Assembly: GCA_905178155.1 (NCBI GenBank)
Contig: CAJINV010000008.1
Location: forward strand, 3,621,420 to 3,685,419
Direction of reading: 5' to 3'
Length of the DNA: 64,000 nt
From: Amoebophrya sp. A120
Lineage: Eukaryota > Sar > Dinophyceae > Syndiniales > Amoebophryaceae
Position 1 is the stretch's first letter; each line of letters begins with the position of its first letter. The notes beneath the pieces were generated by a model. That model made no database searches and had not been told where the DNA came from. It worked only from the letters and a program-made list of their open reading frames with translations. This document shows, in pieces, positions 34,616-46,405 of the stretch. The position numbers and the translations under genes were made by a program.

Positions 34616-37600
34616 ATGAGCGCTGCTTCTGCGAGTGCAGCAAAGAAGGACCAGGAGCTCCTCGCCTCGGAAGCTGGAGGTGGGAACAAGAACACGACGT
34701 CAAAAGCGCAAAGCAAGCAACTTGCAGCTTTTGTTCCGCGTGGTGCAGGGGGAAAAAATGCTGGCAAGTCCAAGGGAGCTGCCTCGTCCATCGCGGCTTC
34801 TCTGGTTGCGAAAGCTGTCAAAAAGCAGCCCTCGTCGAAGAAGAATAGCCGAGATGCCAGTGCCTCGAAGATGAAGATGAAGAAGATGAGTGGCGCTGCT
34901 GCTGTACCTGGTGCAGCAGCTGTCAGTATGGTGGACCACGAAACGTTGCACGTCGACAGCACCTCCCAAGACGCTGGCGTTTTGTTGAGGAGCGGTTCTT
35001 TGTATCGCGGAGGACCACGACCACCACAAATGAAGAATTCTTCGAGGGCTAGCACAGCAGGCGGAACAATTGCAAATGTTTCCGCACCAGGGGCAGGGTC
35101 TGCCCTGAGTTCTTGTCTGCCAAAAAAGAACTACGTGGGTCCCGGTCGGGAAATAAAGGCTCAAGCTAGTGCAGCAGCGTCTTCTTCTAGAAACAAGCGG
35201 CGCAGTTCGCTGAATAAAGAAACAAGTGCTCCTTTTGGGAGTGCTTTCAGCCTGCTGCCCGGGGCGAAGAAAGGGAAGAACGAGCAACAAGTGGGGATCC
35301 TGAATGGCAAAAATAAAAGCGCGTCGCTACCACTAGGCTGCAAGCAAAGTATTCGCGGGACAGCTGCACGAGATTCATTTTGCGATTGGAACAGTAGAGG
35401 GAAGGACGTGAAAAAGGCCACCAGGGGCGAAGATCGAAATCAAGCAGGTCAAAAAAAAGCGTCGTCCACCACGAGCATCAAAACTACTTCGGAGCAGGAT
35501 CTTCGTACGAAGCAGGAGAAGGAACAAGATTGTTCCCCGTCGCTTTTGCAACAAATCATCCACGAGGAAGAGGACGAGGACGAAATTTTCAACAATCTGA
35601 AGAAAAAGAAGGTGAAAAAGTCGACGTCTGCTCTTGACATTGGAACCTCGTCCCCTTCGGCCTTGTCTACTTCTTGGGCGGAAAGTCAAAGTAAAACGGA
35701 TAACAAAAAGGCAACCACAGGTGACACGCTGTTGACTTCGATGGCTATTAAAATAAAGGGATCACGACCGAAACCGAATCCGAAGTCCACCAGTCTGGGG
35801 GAAAGTACAACGAGCAGGCTGAAGTTGAAGTCCGAAAGAACTAGTGGTACACGACGAGGAGGACCCGAAAACGAACTGAATCGCCTTTCCACAGCGGAAC
35901 AAGTGGACGAGGACCAAGCTCTCATGGAGGATTTTGCGGGTGCTTTTTTTCCGCCGGATAAAAGTTGCAGCTCTGCTGCTGCTCCTTCTTCGTCGGGTCG
36001 TAGCTCGTTTTTAGCAAAGAATACCACGACGTCCACCAGCAGCACTTCGAAAGGTGAACCGGCTTTATTGAAGGGCGCGACCGATAAAACAAACACGACG
36101 GATGTAGTTCACCTTGTTAGTCGTCCTGCTAGCAACAAAACTAAACTGCCGATCATGTCGACAATTTCCTGCTCGAGCTCATCGCACCTGTTGACTGGCG
36201 CCAACAAGGATTCTGCTAGGGTGGGGCCACGTGGTGCTCTTGCTGGCAGCAAGTGTTCTGCTGGTGCTTCGGCTCTCGACGTCCCGGGTGGATCTGAAGA
36301 TTCGATTTTCTCGCGACTCCCGGGCTTTGCAGCCACTTTCGGTTTTGAAGCGCGCAAGACGAACAGTCTCAATGTGAAATCCATTTTGACAACGTCACAC
36401 AACAAAGTTGGCTCGGCCGACGGCGCGGGTGGAACTACGCAGAAGCTGCAGCCGCCTTTGACTAAGAAGAAAGTCAGCTTCAATATCACCCCCAAGCATG
36501 GCGACCAGATTGATGACGATGATGATGATGACGATGTCGATGATGATGTTGGTCATAACACACTGGCGGAGATGAAGAGCAGCAAAAAGAGCCAGATTCT
36601 CACTCTGTTGGCGAAGAAACGCGAAGAGAAGAATATGCCAACCAAGGGCATTAGCTTCTCTACTTCTACGACCGCCAGTGGCGCTTGCTCGAGCAACTGG
36701 AAAAATGCCTCTAATAATAAAAGATCAGATCACGACCGCCAGAGCAAGCTCGTGTTTGGTCCAGCTGGAGAATTCTCGGAGCCTGTTGGAACAACCAGCC
36801 AAGACAAGGAGACACCGCTGCCACCATTCGTCCCTCTGCCAACATCTTTTGTTTCGAAGCAAATACTACACAAGAACCATAAATCGCTTGCTCTTGTGCT
36901 GACCAAGAACAGCAAAGCTGCAAAAGCCACGACGTCGTCGTTACTCACGTCCACCTCGAAAACTGCTGCCAGCACTGCTTCTAGCAAAGCTCAGCAAGAA
37001 CTGCGTAGACAGCGAAGAACTGTACCCCCGCACAGAAATTCCAATTTGTAGCAGGAAGGATCAATTACAATTATTCAATGGACGATGGTGATGATACGAA
37101 AACACCATCGGGTCCGCACTCAATGGAATTTAGAAGCTGCACTAAATTAGGCGGAGCGAATTCTAATTTTTGTTTTTCATCGGTTTGATGTGTATCGGTC
37201 CTCGAACATGAAGATTCGGGACTGAAGCTAGGTTGCAAGTTGCGCATGATCGGAGCAGGGTTCTAAAGAAAATAAATAGGAGTCAGCAACATTGACATCG
37301 TGACAACTGGGGGGCGGGGGTATGATTGCATTGCATATTGCACTTGCTACGCACCGGATTGTCTAGCTCGAGCGACGAAGAGGATGACTACGACATGGGG
37401 AACCCGATTATGACATGGAAAAGTGGTAACCACGTCAACGGAAAAATTTGTGATGCAGCAGTGCATGAGACTGAATTAGAATTAGGCACGCGTTTGTATT
37501 GAGTGCAATACATACTTGTATCATGCGCGATGGCACTCAATTCCGCAAAATCCAAAGAAATCGTTAACGTTAACACTTTTTTGTTTGATGCCGACAATCA

Positions 37601-39341
37601 TTCGTTGTGCGGAGTGCAAAATGTTCGAGGCTTTATGACGGTGCACAACTCCCTCTCATTCTCGTTGTCCCACCGCTCATCCCTTGATCAGAGGCATGAG
37701 TAAAAACAGCCATACTTGCACACGAACGCGCAAATGTAGTGTCTGCATGACAAATCCATGCGCGGAGCCTAGTACTGGAATCTGCTTTAGAGAATTGGAG
37801 TTTGCGAGCAAACCATCGTGCCGAAACTGGCAAACGCCAGTGGTGAAGATGACATCAAATGAGGGGACTTCTAGAAGAGCAGGGGGTTCTTGTCTGCACC
37901 GTTATAGGCCCTGCAGCAGATGGCAAAGCAGAAACGGGCAAGGGCAAAATTGCGGAAGAGCAGAAGTGCCACGACAGCAGCCGGCTCAACTACGGCGAAA
38001 CATCAACTGCTAGAACCGCACGGAGGAAAGCAAGCCAGTCTCCTTGGAGGGAAAAGCAGTGCAGGTGGAGTTCCTCCTCGTAGTTCTTCTGCCGTTGGAA
38101 CTACAAGCAAGGCCAAGGTTTCTCTACTTCTCGGTATTAACAAAAAGGAGCTAGCACCTCCTGGACCACCGCTTGGGGTTGCAGCAAGTTCCTCGAATAA
38201 AACAAGTAAATCGACAGCGGTGGCGGCGTCCTCATCATCCTCGTCCGCCAGCAAGCTCGCGACCTCTTCGGTTTTGTTCTCTTCGAGCAAAGTACACGGG
38301 GAGAAGATGAAAACGAGTGTCGCTGCGGCCATGAAGATGTACGAAGATGATTTTTCTTCCTCCTCCGAGTTCGATTCCGACGAGGAGGATTTCCACCATG
38401 ATCCTGCGCTTGCGGACGGACTACACTTACGAAGAACGACGCAACATTTGTATGGAGCTGCTGGTGCACGTGCAGGAGGTGCTGCAGTTACGGCAGGCGA
38501 CTATTCTTCCTCGGACGAATCATTTTCATCTCCGCACTGCATCTTTTGCCGCTCGCCTATGGCGTTCTCAACTGTTACATTCTCATGTGTTACATGAACT
38601 TGTGACGCAAGAATCGGAAAAGTGCAAAGGGGAAGGCTGCACCTGTAGCATTACAAATTCCGCACAGATTTAGGCGCGGTTTAGGCCTTCACAAATTTGT
38701 CATGCGGAGCAGCTTGATCGTGAGGATGATGATGCGGCTTTTGCATGACAAATTCATGTAAGAACAGTTCAGAATGTAACAATTGAGAATCCCATATCGC
38801 CGAACACAACGCGACAAGACACGGTGCTCGACTTCGGAGAGCTCAGCTTGAGCGATTATGAACTGCAAAAGTATCGCACTCGTATAAATGCATTACAAAT
38901 TGCCTCAGCATGAGAAATAAAATTTGTAATGCTGATTTGCCTTCAGAGGAAAATTTGTGATGCAAGACTTGCATTTATAAGAGTACGATGCTTTTGCACA
39001 GGATAGCGATATGCATTCGACAAATTGATTCTACGTCTGGATCTGAAAGAATTTAATATGCAAGTGATGGCGGAGCAGGAGCACATGTACAGAAATTTGT
39101 GATTGCATGTTGAGGATCGCCAAAATTTATCCATTTCCTGTGACCTAAGAAATAAAAATACCCATTCTTTGCTGGTCATGCGGGACAGGCATCAAGACCA
39201 AGACGCCCCCTGAGCAAGACGTGTGAAGATGCCTCTGCGTCGTGCATTCCTCCAGAAGATCCCGGTGATGGAGATGCATGACAAACATATGCATCCATCC
39301 AGACCCAGACATATTTGCAGTGGATAAGCGAGGATATTTGA
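34616..39341 (+). CDS. Ser/Lys/Thr-rich hypothetical protein, 6 exons
   Basis: Exons 34616-37047, 37367-37407, 37595-37631, 37910-38557, 38802-38855 and 39332-39341; sum 3222 nt, or 1073 aa. The first intron (37048-37366) is GT-AG phase 2 and links two stretches that would otherwise look like separate genes (..HRNSNF|SSDEEDDYDMGN..). All other introns are introners. The ATG at 34616 has a good context (CCACCATGAG) and replaces an earlier in-frame ATG that lies in spacer-like sequence. The protein is mostly disordered: Lys-rich clusters, a run of Asp near residue 632 (QIDDDDDDDD), and Ser blocks. Two Cys pairs are notable, IIRCAECKMFE near residue 829 and HCIFCRSP near 1047. They could form a zinc site, but their distance is large. 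The first pair resembles the first CxxC of MRNIP-like proteins, without the second. Function unknown. Confidence 0.7.
37408..37594 (+). mobile_element. Introner, family E
   Basis: Direct repeat CCGA (37404-37407 and 37591-37594). Left end TTATGACATGGAAAAGTGGT then AACCACG; right end CGTTAACACTTTTTTGTTTG then AT. Join gives ..DMGNPTIIRCAEC.. in frame. Confidence 0.8.
37632..37909 (+). mobile_element. Introner, family D
   Basis: Direct repeat GGC (37629-37631 and 37907-37909). Left end TATGACGGTGCACAACTCCC; right end GGGTTCTTGTCTGCACCGTT then ATA. Join gives ..KMFEALQQMAKQK.. in frame. Confidence 0.8.
38558..38801 (+). mobile_element. Introner, singleton ends
   Basis: Direct repeat TCGCC (38553-38557 and 38797-38801). 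Left end TATGGCGTTCTCAACTGTTA then CATTC; right end GAATGTAACAATTGAGAATC then CCATA, complementary at about 21 of 25 positions. Join gives ..FCRSPNTTRQDTV.. in frame. Confidence 0.85.
38856..39009 (+). mobile_element. Introner, family C, first of a stacked pair
   Basis: Direct repeat AGCGA (38851-38855 and 39005-39009). Left end TTATGAACTGCAAAAGTATC then GCACTCGTATAAATGC; right end GCATTTATAAGAGTACGATG then CTTTTGCACAGGAT. Immediately followed by a second element that uses the same target. Confidence 0.85.
39010..39331 (+). mobile_element. Introner, family A, second of a stacked pair
   Basis: Flanked by AGCGA at 39005-39009 and 39327-39331. Left end TATGCATTCGACAAATTGAT then TCTACGTCTGGATCTGAAAG; right end ATCCATCCAGACCCAGACAT then ATTTGCAGTGGATA. 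If only the upstream element were removed the message would stop within five codons (ATGCATTCGACAAATTGA); removing both joins ..LSE|DI and stops at 39339-39341. Confidence 0.8.
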
Positions 39342-41533
39342 TTTATTTCAGAGAAGCAGGCAGAGGCCGACCCCGACGGAAGAAGAAGAAACACTTTTTT
39401 TTCTGGCTATTCCTGATTGAGCGTGCAGTTGATATATGAATATCATGTATTTATTTATTCGTTGTGGATGAAATGCAAATGTGACACGGCCGCAGAAAGA
39501 GAAACAAAGGCAGCCGCAGTCGATTGTTCATTGTGGCTGTGGCAAAGCACAATAAGACGAGCTGATTTCTTTTTTTTTCCTGCTCGCCCCAAGTATTACT
39601 CTTCTTCTTTTATATTGCGAATTATGAATTTTGCGAAATAGAGTTGTGCGACGGCATTTCTCTTCTTACGCACGACAAAGAAATAGAGGCTCTTCGTCCT
39701 CTGAATTTATAGCCGACATTTTTGGTAGGAAGTCTAGTGGCTGCACTGCTTTTGTGTAATTTTGAAAGTTTTGTGACAAAGGTGCAACAATATAATCAAT
39801 GAGCAAAGCAAGAGCGAGGCCGTTTCGCAGCGATAGCTGACAGCTGGCGCAGCTATATCGTTGCTGTTTGCATCTGGTGGAAGTACTAGGGTAATTTCTA
39901 CTTCTATCATAGGACTTCACTTCAGGTACTCTCGACTGCGTCAGCCGGTAGTGAAAGACCAGGGCTGGGGGAAAAAATGCGAACGTAGGGCAGCAGTTTT
40001 CAGTCCGAGAAGTACTAGTAGAAATGCGACGTTGGTTGACAGATAGTCACATCATCTCGATGTAGTTGAAGAGAAGATGTTGATCCAAAGTAGATCTACG
40101 AAAGAATATTATCGGTTGGATTATTAAGCTCCCGGCCGTAGTTCTTGGAAAAATCAAAGAGCAAAAAATCTCTTTCTTTTTTTGCGTCGGGGAAGTTTAA
40201 ACGAAGCCAAACAGAAACAGACGAAGATCGCAAGATGGTCGCCGTGCTTCACATAGAAGATAGAGATGGCTCATCTCGGGAGCAATGTCTTGCCATGTGA
40301 AAACTATTAAACGAACTCAAAAAACCGCTTCGTAAATATCGGTATTATGATTTAATTTTTGCTTGACCTCATCGACTCGTCGTGTTCCTCTCTGCTCTTC
40401 AATATCGCAATGTGACGAGGATGTTTATTGTCTGGGAACTCACTACGAAAATTAGTTCATCTTCCGGTTCCCCCGTCGTCCTAGTGAGGGGCTCCATCTT
40501 CTCATTTTGTTCCGGGTTGAGGTGTGAAGGTGAACAAAAGTCTTGTAGTAACGACACGCTGGCTCGTCAGGGGGGAGTTTGGATAGGCGATTATACTGAC
40601 TGATGTTGTTGGTAGTTATCGGCTGTTGAATACGCCTGTAGCTGTACTGTCAGTGCCACGTGTGGGAGCACTAGAATAAAACGCGGGGAGGGACGGCACT
40701 TGCTAGTTTACTGATGCAGAGACGTAAGATTGATACTCATTTAGGAAAAAGAACTACACGACGGGTCGGCTGTTCCCCCACACTAATAAATAATTAGGTA
40801 CACAGTAATATTTCAGTTTTGGTTCGTGTCCGAGCATCGATTTTGAAGATGAAGATATTAAAAAACTCGTAGGCTTGTGACTTTTTTTGGAAGCAGAGGT
40901 AGGAATGTGACGGCAGGGCAACTTGTAATAATCTGTGTAAGAACTTGGCTTTCTACGCAAATCTATCATGCAAAATTGAAGTTTCAGTTTGCTGTTCGCC
41001 TTTCCTCGTCCGCAAACGCCTATCTATCTTTCTTTACCATTGTCAGTCTACATGTTTGTTTCGGGACCACGAAGTTGTTTTGACAGCTCAGATTATCACT
41101 CCAGCTTTATTTCAGCAACACCTGTACAAAAAAGCTTGCCACTCGTTTCTCCTGTACCTACTTCACTGTACTTTATTCTTTTCGATCCTAACGTTGGCTC
41201 GCTGTATTCGTGGATTTTAAGTTTTACAATGTAGTTTTTTTTATACATATACTTCTTAGGTTGAATTTGATTGTTGATTCCATTCTCATGTTGTATACCA
41301 TTCCATTGCCACCTCGCGCCAGAGCAAAGTTATAGCAAACATTTTTGTCATCGCAAAGATTGAAGAACAAAGCAAACTTTTTGTGACCTTGAAAAATATT
41401 CCAGTTCTTAAGTCTGTGCCTGACTGATATAATATCAACAGGAGGTGGAGGTCCCGTTGTAATTTCTCAGAGATATTAAACGTAAACTAAAGACAGTACT
41501 GTCTAACAGCGAAGGTAAGGTCAAAAACGAACC
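39342..41533. other. Intergenic spacer
   Basis: About 2.2 kb, AT-rich, no supported gene. Short open frames (for example 40945-41220 with a hydrophobic stretch) lack any family signature. I see no RNA gene. Confidence 0.55.
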
Positions 41534-43252
41534 ATGGGCGCTCTTTCGAAGGCAAAGCTGCAGGCCAGCAAGGCGAAGAGTTCTTGTTCTTCGAGTTCGC
41601 AGCAAAACACGAAGAGACAGCGTAAGGAGGTGAGGAAGCAGGAAATGTGCGTTGAATGCGGCGAGTACGTGTCTGATTTGAAGCAGCACCTCCAGCAGAG
41701 ACACGGCCACGTGTGTCCGTTCTGCAACAAGCGGTTCGGCAACAAACTCGGGTGGCACAACCACGTCCGTGACTACCACAAAGCGAACCCCAAGCAGCTT
41801 GCGAAAGCCAAAATCGACGATTGGCTGTTGAGTAACGAAAGGAGTAGAAGTTGCGGCAAGAACCTCCTGCTCTGCCCAAAAGTGTCCAACTCCTCCTCAA
41901 ACGGCAGAAACTCATCTTCTTCTAAAATGCTATCCCGCAACAACTCTACCGGCTCGGCAGGGTCTGCTGCGGAGGACCAGTACCGCCGCGGACGCAACAT
42001 GATGATGTCCTCCACGCAAGGCGGCTCGACTGGTAAAAAGAGACGAAGTTTGAGTTGCGGCGACAAGATGAACGGGGCGGGAACGAACATGGTGCAAGAT
42101 GAAAATCGCGACAATAATTACAGCTCCAGGACCACCTCCTCGCTCTTCGGCGCTGCACCATCGTCGCCAAGTAGTAGAACTGGTGCAAGGGCGGGACCTT
42201 CTCATCCATCACATCCTGATCAACATCTGAGAGGCGGTGCTGGAGGCGGTTCATCATCATCCTCGTCCAACATGATCAGTGCCGGTCGGAACAAGGAGAA
42301 CAAGAAACCCCCGGGCGGCAGGCAGCGGAGGAAGCTCACCCGGCAAGCGTCTGTTTTCTGTCAGTACGCCAACACAGTCGGCGCGGAGTCCGGGGAGGAC
42401 AGCAACAGCTTCGTCAGGCAACAGGTGAAGAGAGAAAACCTGTACAACGGGTCGGCGACGACCGGGGCGGGTTCATCGTGTGCCTCTTCCTCCAGTTCGG
42501 CAAGAATCTTCAGTACAACCGACCAAACGCAGCAAGGCCCGCTCTTCCGCGCAGCGACCACGGGCGGCGTAGTTGGGAACAGTACTTCTTTTGACGCGTT
42601 TCATTCTCGAGGTGGAGCCACGCAAGGACCGATGTTTCCGCTGCAAGGAAACAACTTCCTGCACCCGAACTCGCTCTCCGGCCCTCCAATGAAATACTAC
42701 CCCAATAACCCTCCTCCGGCTGGCACGGTGAACCTGCTAGATCCGCCAGACTTACAGCAACTGTTTGGCGCGGCGGGGAGCTCCTTCAACCAGGGCGGCG
42801 CGTTTGGCACAGGAGGTGCTGGCGCAGCAAACAACCTCCAGCATGCCGGGGTGATCACGCCGAAAAGTACGACGAGTTGTCACTTTATGCAGGATACGGA
42901 GTTCTTCTCGCAGCAAAGTCACGGTTGCAGTTCGAGCAGTGGGATTTCCTCTAAACTTCTGCGCTCTGTCTCCGCCGGCTGCCCTTCGAGTTGTACCACC
43001 ACCACGACCAGCTCGCTATTCGAACAGTGCTTGAGCTCTGCTACTCGCTCGCACATTGGCAACGTGGTGGAGGAGGAGTTGTCGAATGGCAGCTTGTTTT
43101 TGCAGCACACGCGGTCCGTCGAGGGCAGCTACACTTCCTTTCCGGCGGCCGGGGGATCATCTGCAGGAGGAGCGGGTTATGATACCACGACCGGGTCGTT
43201 TGCACCTGCTGGGGGCACTAGTAGTGCGGGAGCTCCTCCAGCACTACTCTAA
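41534..43252 (+). CDS. C2H2 zinc-finger protein, intronless
   Basis: 572 aa in one exon; ATG in strong context (AACCATGGGC). The N-terminal 35 residues are Ser/Lys-rich. Two zinc fingers follow: an atypical one, Cys39-Cys42-His52-His57 (CVECGEYVSDLKQHLQQRH, nine residues between Cys and His), and a classical C2H2 finger, Cys61-Cys64-His77-His82, with the usual Phe and Leu (CPFCNKRFGNKLGWHNHV). The rest is Ser/Gly/Asn/Thr-rich low complexity with a few basic clusters (KKRRS, RQRRK), typical of a nuclear regulator. Nucleic-acid binding is the likely role; the target is unknown. No introner despite a length similar to the neighbours. Confidence 0.8.
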   Translation: MGALSKAKLQASKAKSSCSSSSQQNTKRQRKEVRKQEMCVECGEYVSDLKQHLQQRHGHVCPFCNKRFGNKLGWHNHVRDYHKANPKQLAKAKIDDWLLSNERSRSCGKNLLLCPKVSNSSSNGRNSSSSKMLSRNNSTGSAGSAAEDQYRRGRNMMMSSTQGGSTGKKRRSLSCGDKMNGAGTNMVQDENRDNNYSSRTTSSLFGAAPSSPSSRTGARAGPSHPSHPDQHLRGGAGGGSSSSSSNMISAGRNKENKKPPGGRQRRKLTRQASVFCQYANTVGAESGEDSNSFVRQQVKRENLYNGSATTGAGSSCASSSSSARIFSTTDQTQQGPLFRAATTGGVVGNSTSFDAFHSRGGATQGPMFPLQGNNFLHPNSLSGPPMKYYPNNPPPAGTVNLLDPPDLQQLFGAAGSSFNQGGAFGTGGAGAANNLQHAGVITPKSTTSCHFMQDTEFFSQQSHGCSSSSGISSKLLRSVSAGCPSSCTTTTTSSLFEQCLSSATRSHIGNVVEEELSNGSLFLQHTRSVEGSYTSFPAAGGSSAGGAGYDTTTGSFAPAGGTSSAGAPPALL

Positions 43253-44253
43253 GCACTACTCTAATCGCAAGTGTAGGTGGCACGAATCACTCTGGACGCT
43301 CCGCTGCGGTTGGAGCAGGAGAACACAATGATGATGATCTGTAGAAACGAATATGTTGATAGTTGTACTACAGGTTCTTGAGCAAGTAGTGCTGATGTTG
43401 AAAACAACATACTTATTTGAATCCTCACATGCTTAAATATGTTCCGTGGAGATCATTTGTTCAGATCTCGTCAAGCCCCGACAATGTTTGGATTTGCAAT
43501 TATTCAAGAAAATGTGGAAACAATTTGTCATTTGTTCGAATCACGTCGGCGACGCGACCCAATTTTTTGCGATGGCAGAATAGAATCCATATCCAACTTC
43601 CAACGCCGGAAGAGTTATAGTTGCAGGGTTCGGGCCGCGGAGCTTCTAGCTTACGGCAACTTGCTCCTTGGTCGTGTGGGGAGAAAACGGCGCTGCTGGT
43701 GGTGTTCTCCCATTTTGAGAAGATGCGATGTAGTCCCAGCATACAACGGTGGAGAACCAATCACTTTGTAGTCACGACGAGCATTCAATGATCGTGATAA
43801 AAGTGATTCTTGCTATAGCACGATGCCGTGTGCTTCTTTTGCCTTTTTCAAAAGTCGTCACCAAAGGTAGCAGTCGTTGAGATTTGCTAGTACAACTGAA
43901 AGAGGAGTAAAAGATTTGGACGATTTCTCTAGTATCGTAACCGTCGTGGTTTGGCTCTATTCGTCACGTCGTTCATCGCCTTCAAAACGAAACCTTCGTC
44001 AGCTGACTCGGAATTATCGCTGGATTCCTCGTGTCGCCATCGTCGTATGAAATTAAGTATCTACACTAAAAGAACTACTTACTTCTTACTCTTGCGACCT
44101 GCACGTCAGTGGCACAGCAGTGCTGAAGTTTACGTAGCAGGAAGAATGCGTTCTTTACTCAAAAAGTTTTACGTGTCCTTCGTTTCATTCGTCTAGTTGC
44201 TTTTGTTATCATAGACCGAGACCCCCAGCACCACGGGTTGGTGGAAAATAAAA
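43253..44253. other. Intergenic spacer
   Basis: About 1 kb, AT-rich. The open frames at 43439-43771 and 43951-44196 are not supported by any family or composition. Nothing else seen. Confidence 0.55.
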
Positions 44254-45748
44254 ATGTCAGCCACTACTGCTTCCCTCTGTGGTCCGCAACGTGGCCGCCC
44301 GACGCTGGAAAAGGTCCAGCAGCCCAAGAGACTAAAGCCCAAGACCACTTTCAACACAGACGCCCGCACAAGCAAGATGGCGCCGCGAACTTCTGTCATT
44401 GGGCAGAAGAGAATCCAGGAGATCGCAAACCGGCTCGCAAAGACGAGCATAAAGTGCAAGCGGATGGAAGTCAACCCGGACTGGCTAGCGGTGGAAGAGT
44501 ACTGGCTCGCGCCTGGGGACCAACAGCACGACTGTTCGGGGCGTGCCAGGAGGTCGAGAAGCGACTCGCGGAGGCAAGCGGATGAAGCCGAAAAAGATAC
44601 TAGAGGTCGTAGAAGAAGTGGTCGAAGCGACGACAAGAATCTTTTTGCTGAGCACCATGGATGCGACCCGCGTATTAACCCTGGGCACCATAGCGCGGAG
44701 CGTCGTGCGTTGAGAGGAGAAGCCGCAGGTTTGAACGCAGCTGCGGAAGTTGTTATCGTCGCTAAAGATCATACTACAAGCCCGCGCACAACATCATGCG
44801 GCGTGCAAACGGAAGGGCGCGGTGATGAAGCAGAATCCTCGAGTTTGGAACTAACCTTGATGATGTCCCGTGCAGCAGGAGCGGGAGAGAAGATGAATCC
44901 GCCATCATCTGTGTCGTTCTATCCGACGAGCACGCAGTACACTACACCGAGTCACCCGCTTCTACTTCGGTCGTCAGCTTTCAAGACCACCACCTCGACG
45001 AGCCGGGCTGCTTCCTACTCGCGCACGACGCGACCCCCCGCAGCGACGTCAACTGTTGTGCCGCGCGTCATCGAGTATTTAAACAAGCCTGTGGGGGATC
45101 GAGGGAGCAAGGACGTGCAGTCGGTTTTCAGCTCGCCACGCACGGTAAGTAGATCCTGTAGCCGACGAGGAGGAGAAGAAATAAAGGTGCGAAAAATGGC
45201 CACTGGTCTTCGTTGTTATCTATAAGGCCCTTTGAGTTTGACATTAATTGATTCCCGCCACAAGAGCACCTCGAACGATGTTGAAGTCACAAGAACTTGT
45301 TGGTTTTCTTTGAAGCAATTTGCCCAGCACCTAGCTTTCGTTTGTATTGGTCTACGAGGTTTAACAACTGCTTCCACTCCAGGTGAATCCCGCCCCATAC
45401 GCTCAGCGTCGCGTCAGGTTTTTTTTCGCGCCAGAGGTCCGGGGCGTTCACGGTGCACAACCCCCCGAGCTCCCGCAAGGTCAGCAGGGGGTGGATCTAA
45501 AAATAACTGATCAGGCAGCACTTCTGACCCGTTGGTACAAAGCTGGCACAAGGAACCGCAGAGAAAAGAGCAGGAAGCGACGTGCTGAGGAGGAGGTTGA
45601 TGCGCATCCTGATCATGAGCATAGAGTGACACGAGGAGTAGAGCCCGTAGTTGACACGTCTTTCCTCGTTCCGGTGCAGCTTGCCCATCGTCCTAGAGAA
45701 TTTGTGTCCTGGACAGCGCAGCGCAAGGAACGCTTTCGGATTTTGTAA
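44254..45748 (+). CDS. Hypothetical basic protein, two exons
   Basis: Exons 44254-45144 and 45383-45748 joined across a clean GTAAGT-AG phase-0 intron (45145-45382); 418 aa. It begins MSATTASLCGPQRGRPTLEK and is rich in Arg, Lys, Ser and Thr, with short helical stretches near residues 50-75 (GQKRIQEIANRLAKTSIKCK). The second exon contains VNPAPYAQRRVRFFFAPEV and a very basic run (RNRREKSRKRRAEEE). No domain recognised. The exon-2 frame is supported by the phase match and by the absence of stops over 366 nt. Confidence 0.65.
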
Positions 45749-46405
45749 ATTGATGAACAATGCGAGGAGTATCCATGTAGATGTACTGCCACAACTGTGA
45801 CCGAGCTACTGCATTGACGAGATGAACCAATATTTATACGGTCACTTGACGATCTTGAAAGAAAAATGACTGAGTAATGCGTGGTCAGAGCACCCTGCAG
45901 GCGCGGATCTTGCGTCCACAAATGTTTTGCCCTGTGCGACTTTGTGGGCGATCTCGCTAATGCCATGCGGACACGGCTGTGAAACCGAAATTAAAAACGG
46001 CACTCAAATGGTGCAAGGACGAGAGAGTGACGGTCAAATAAGGGTCAAAATGCAATAAAGTAGAGAGAGCAGAATTACTTACATGGAGATGGAACGTATT
46101 AATGATGGCGAACGGTGAAAATTTCAATTTGTGCGCGTTCCGCGGGTACGCGATTACATAAGAAGATCTAAAATTTTCTGCCCAGATGAGACACCAAATC
46201 AAAAATCAGAACACTTGAACATTTCTCAGCAGGTCAAAGGACTAGGACATTCGTTGGTTTGCTTGTCTGTTCAATTTTTACAAAGCAAGGCTGGCAGTAC
46301 GTCTAAATTCACGCAAGAGTTCTTGTTGTCGCTCTTGTACAACTACTGTAACTAGCAACCCGTCATTACGCGACATTTTGTTCAACTACAGCGCAAAAAA
46401 TCAAC
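45749..46405. other. Intergenic spacer
   Basis: About 650 bases without a gene; AT-rich, probably terminator of the upstream gene and promoter of the ketoacyl-CoA synthase gene, but no defined motif is visible. Confidence 0.55.

Noticed and set aside
37595-38560. MRNIP-like zinc ribbon
   Set aside because: Only the first CxxC with its flanking RC.EC..F resembles the family; the second CxxC expected about 20 residues later is absent.
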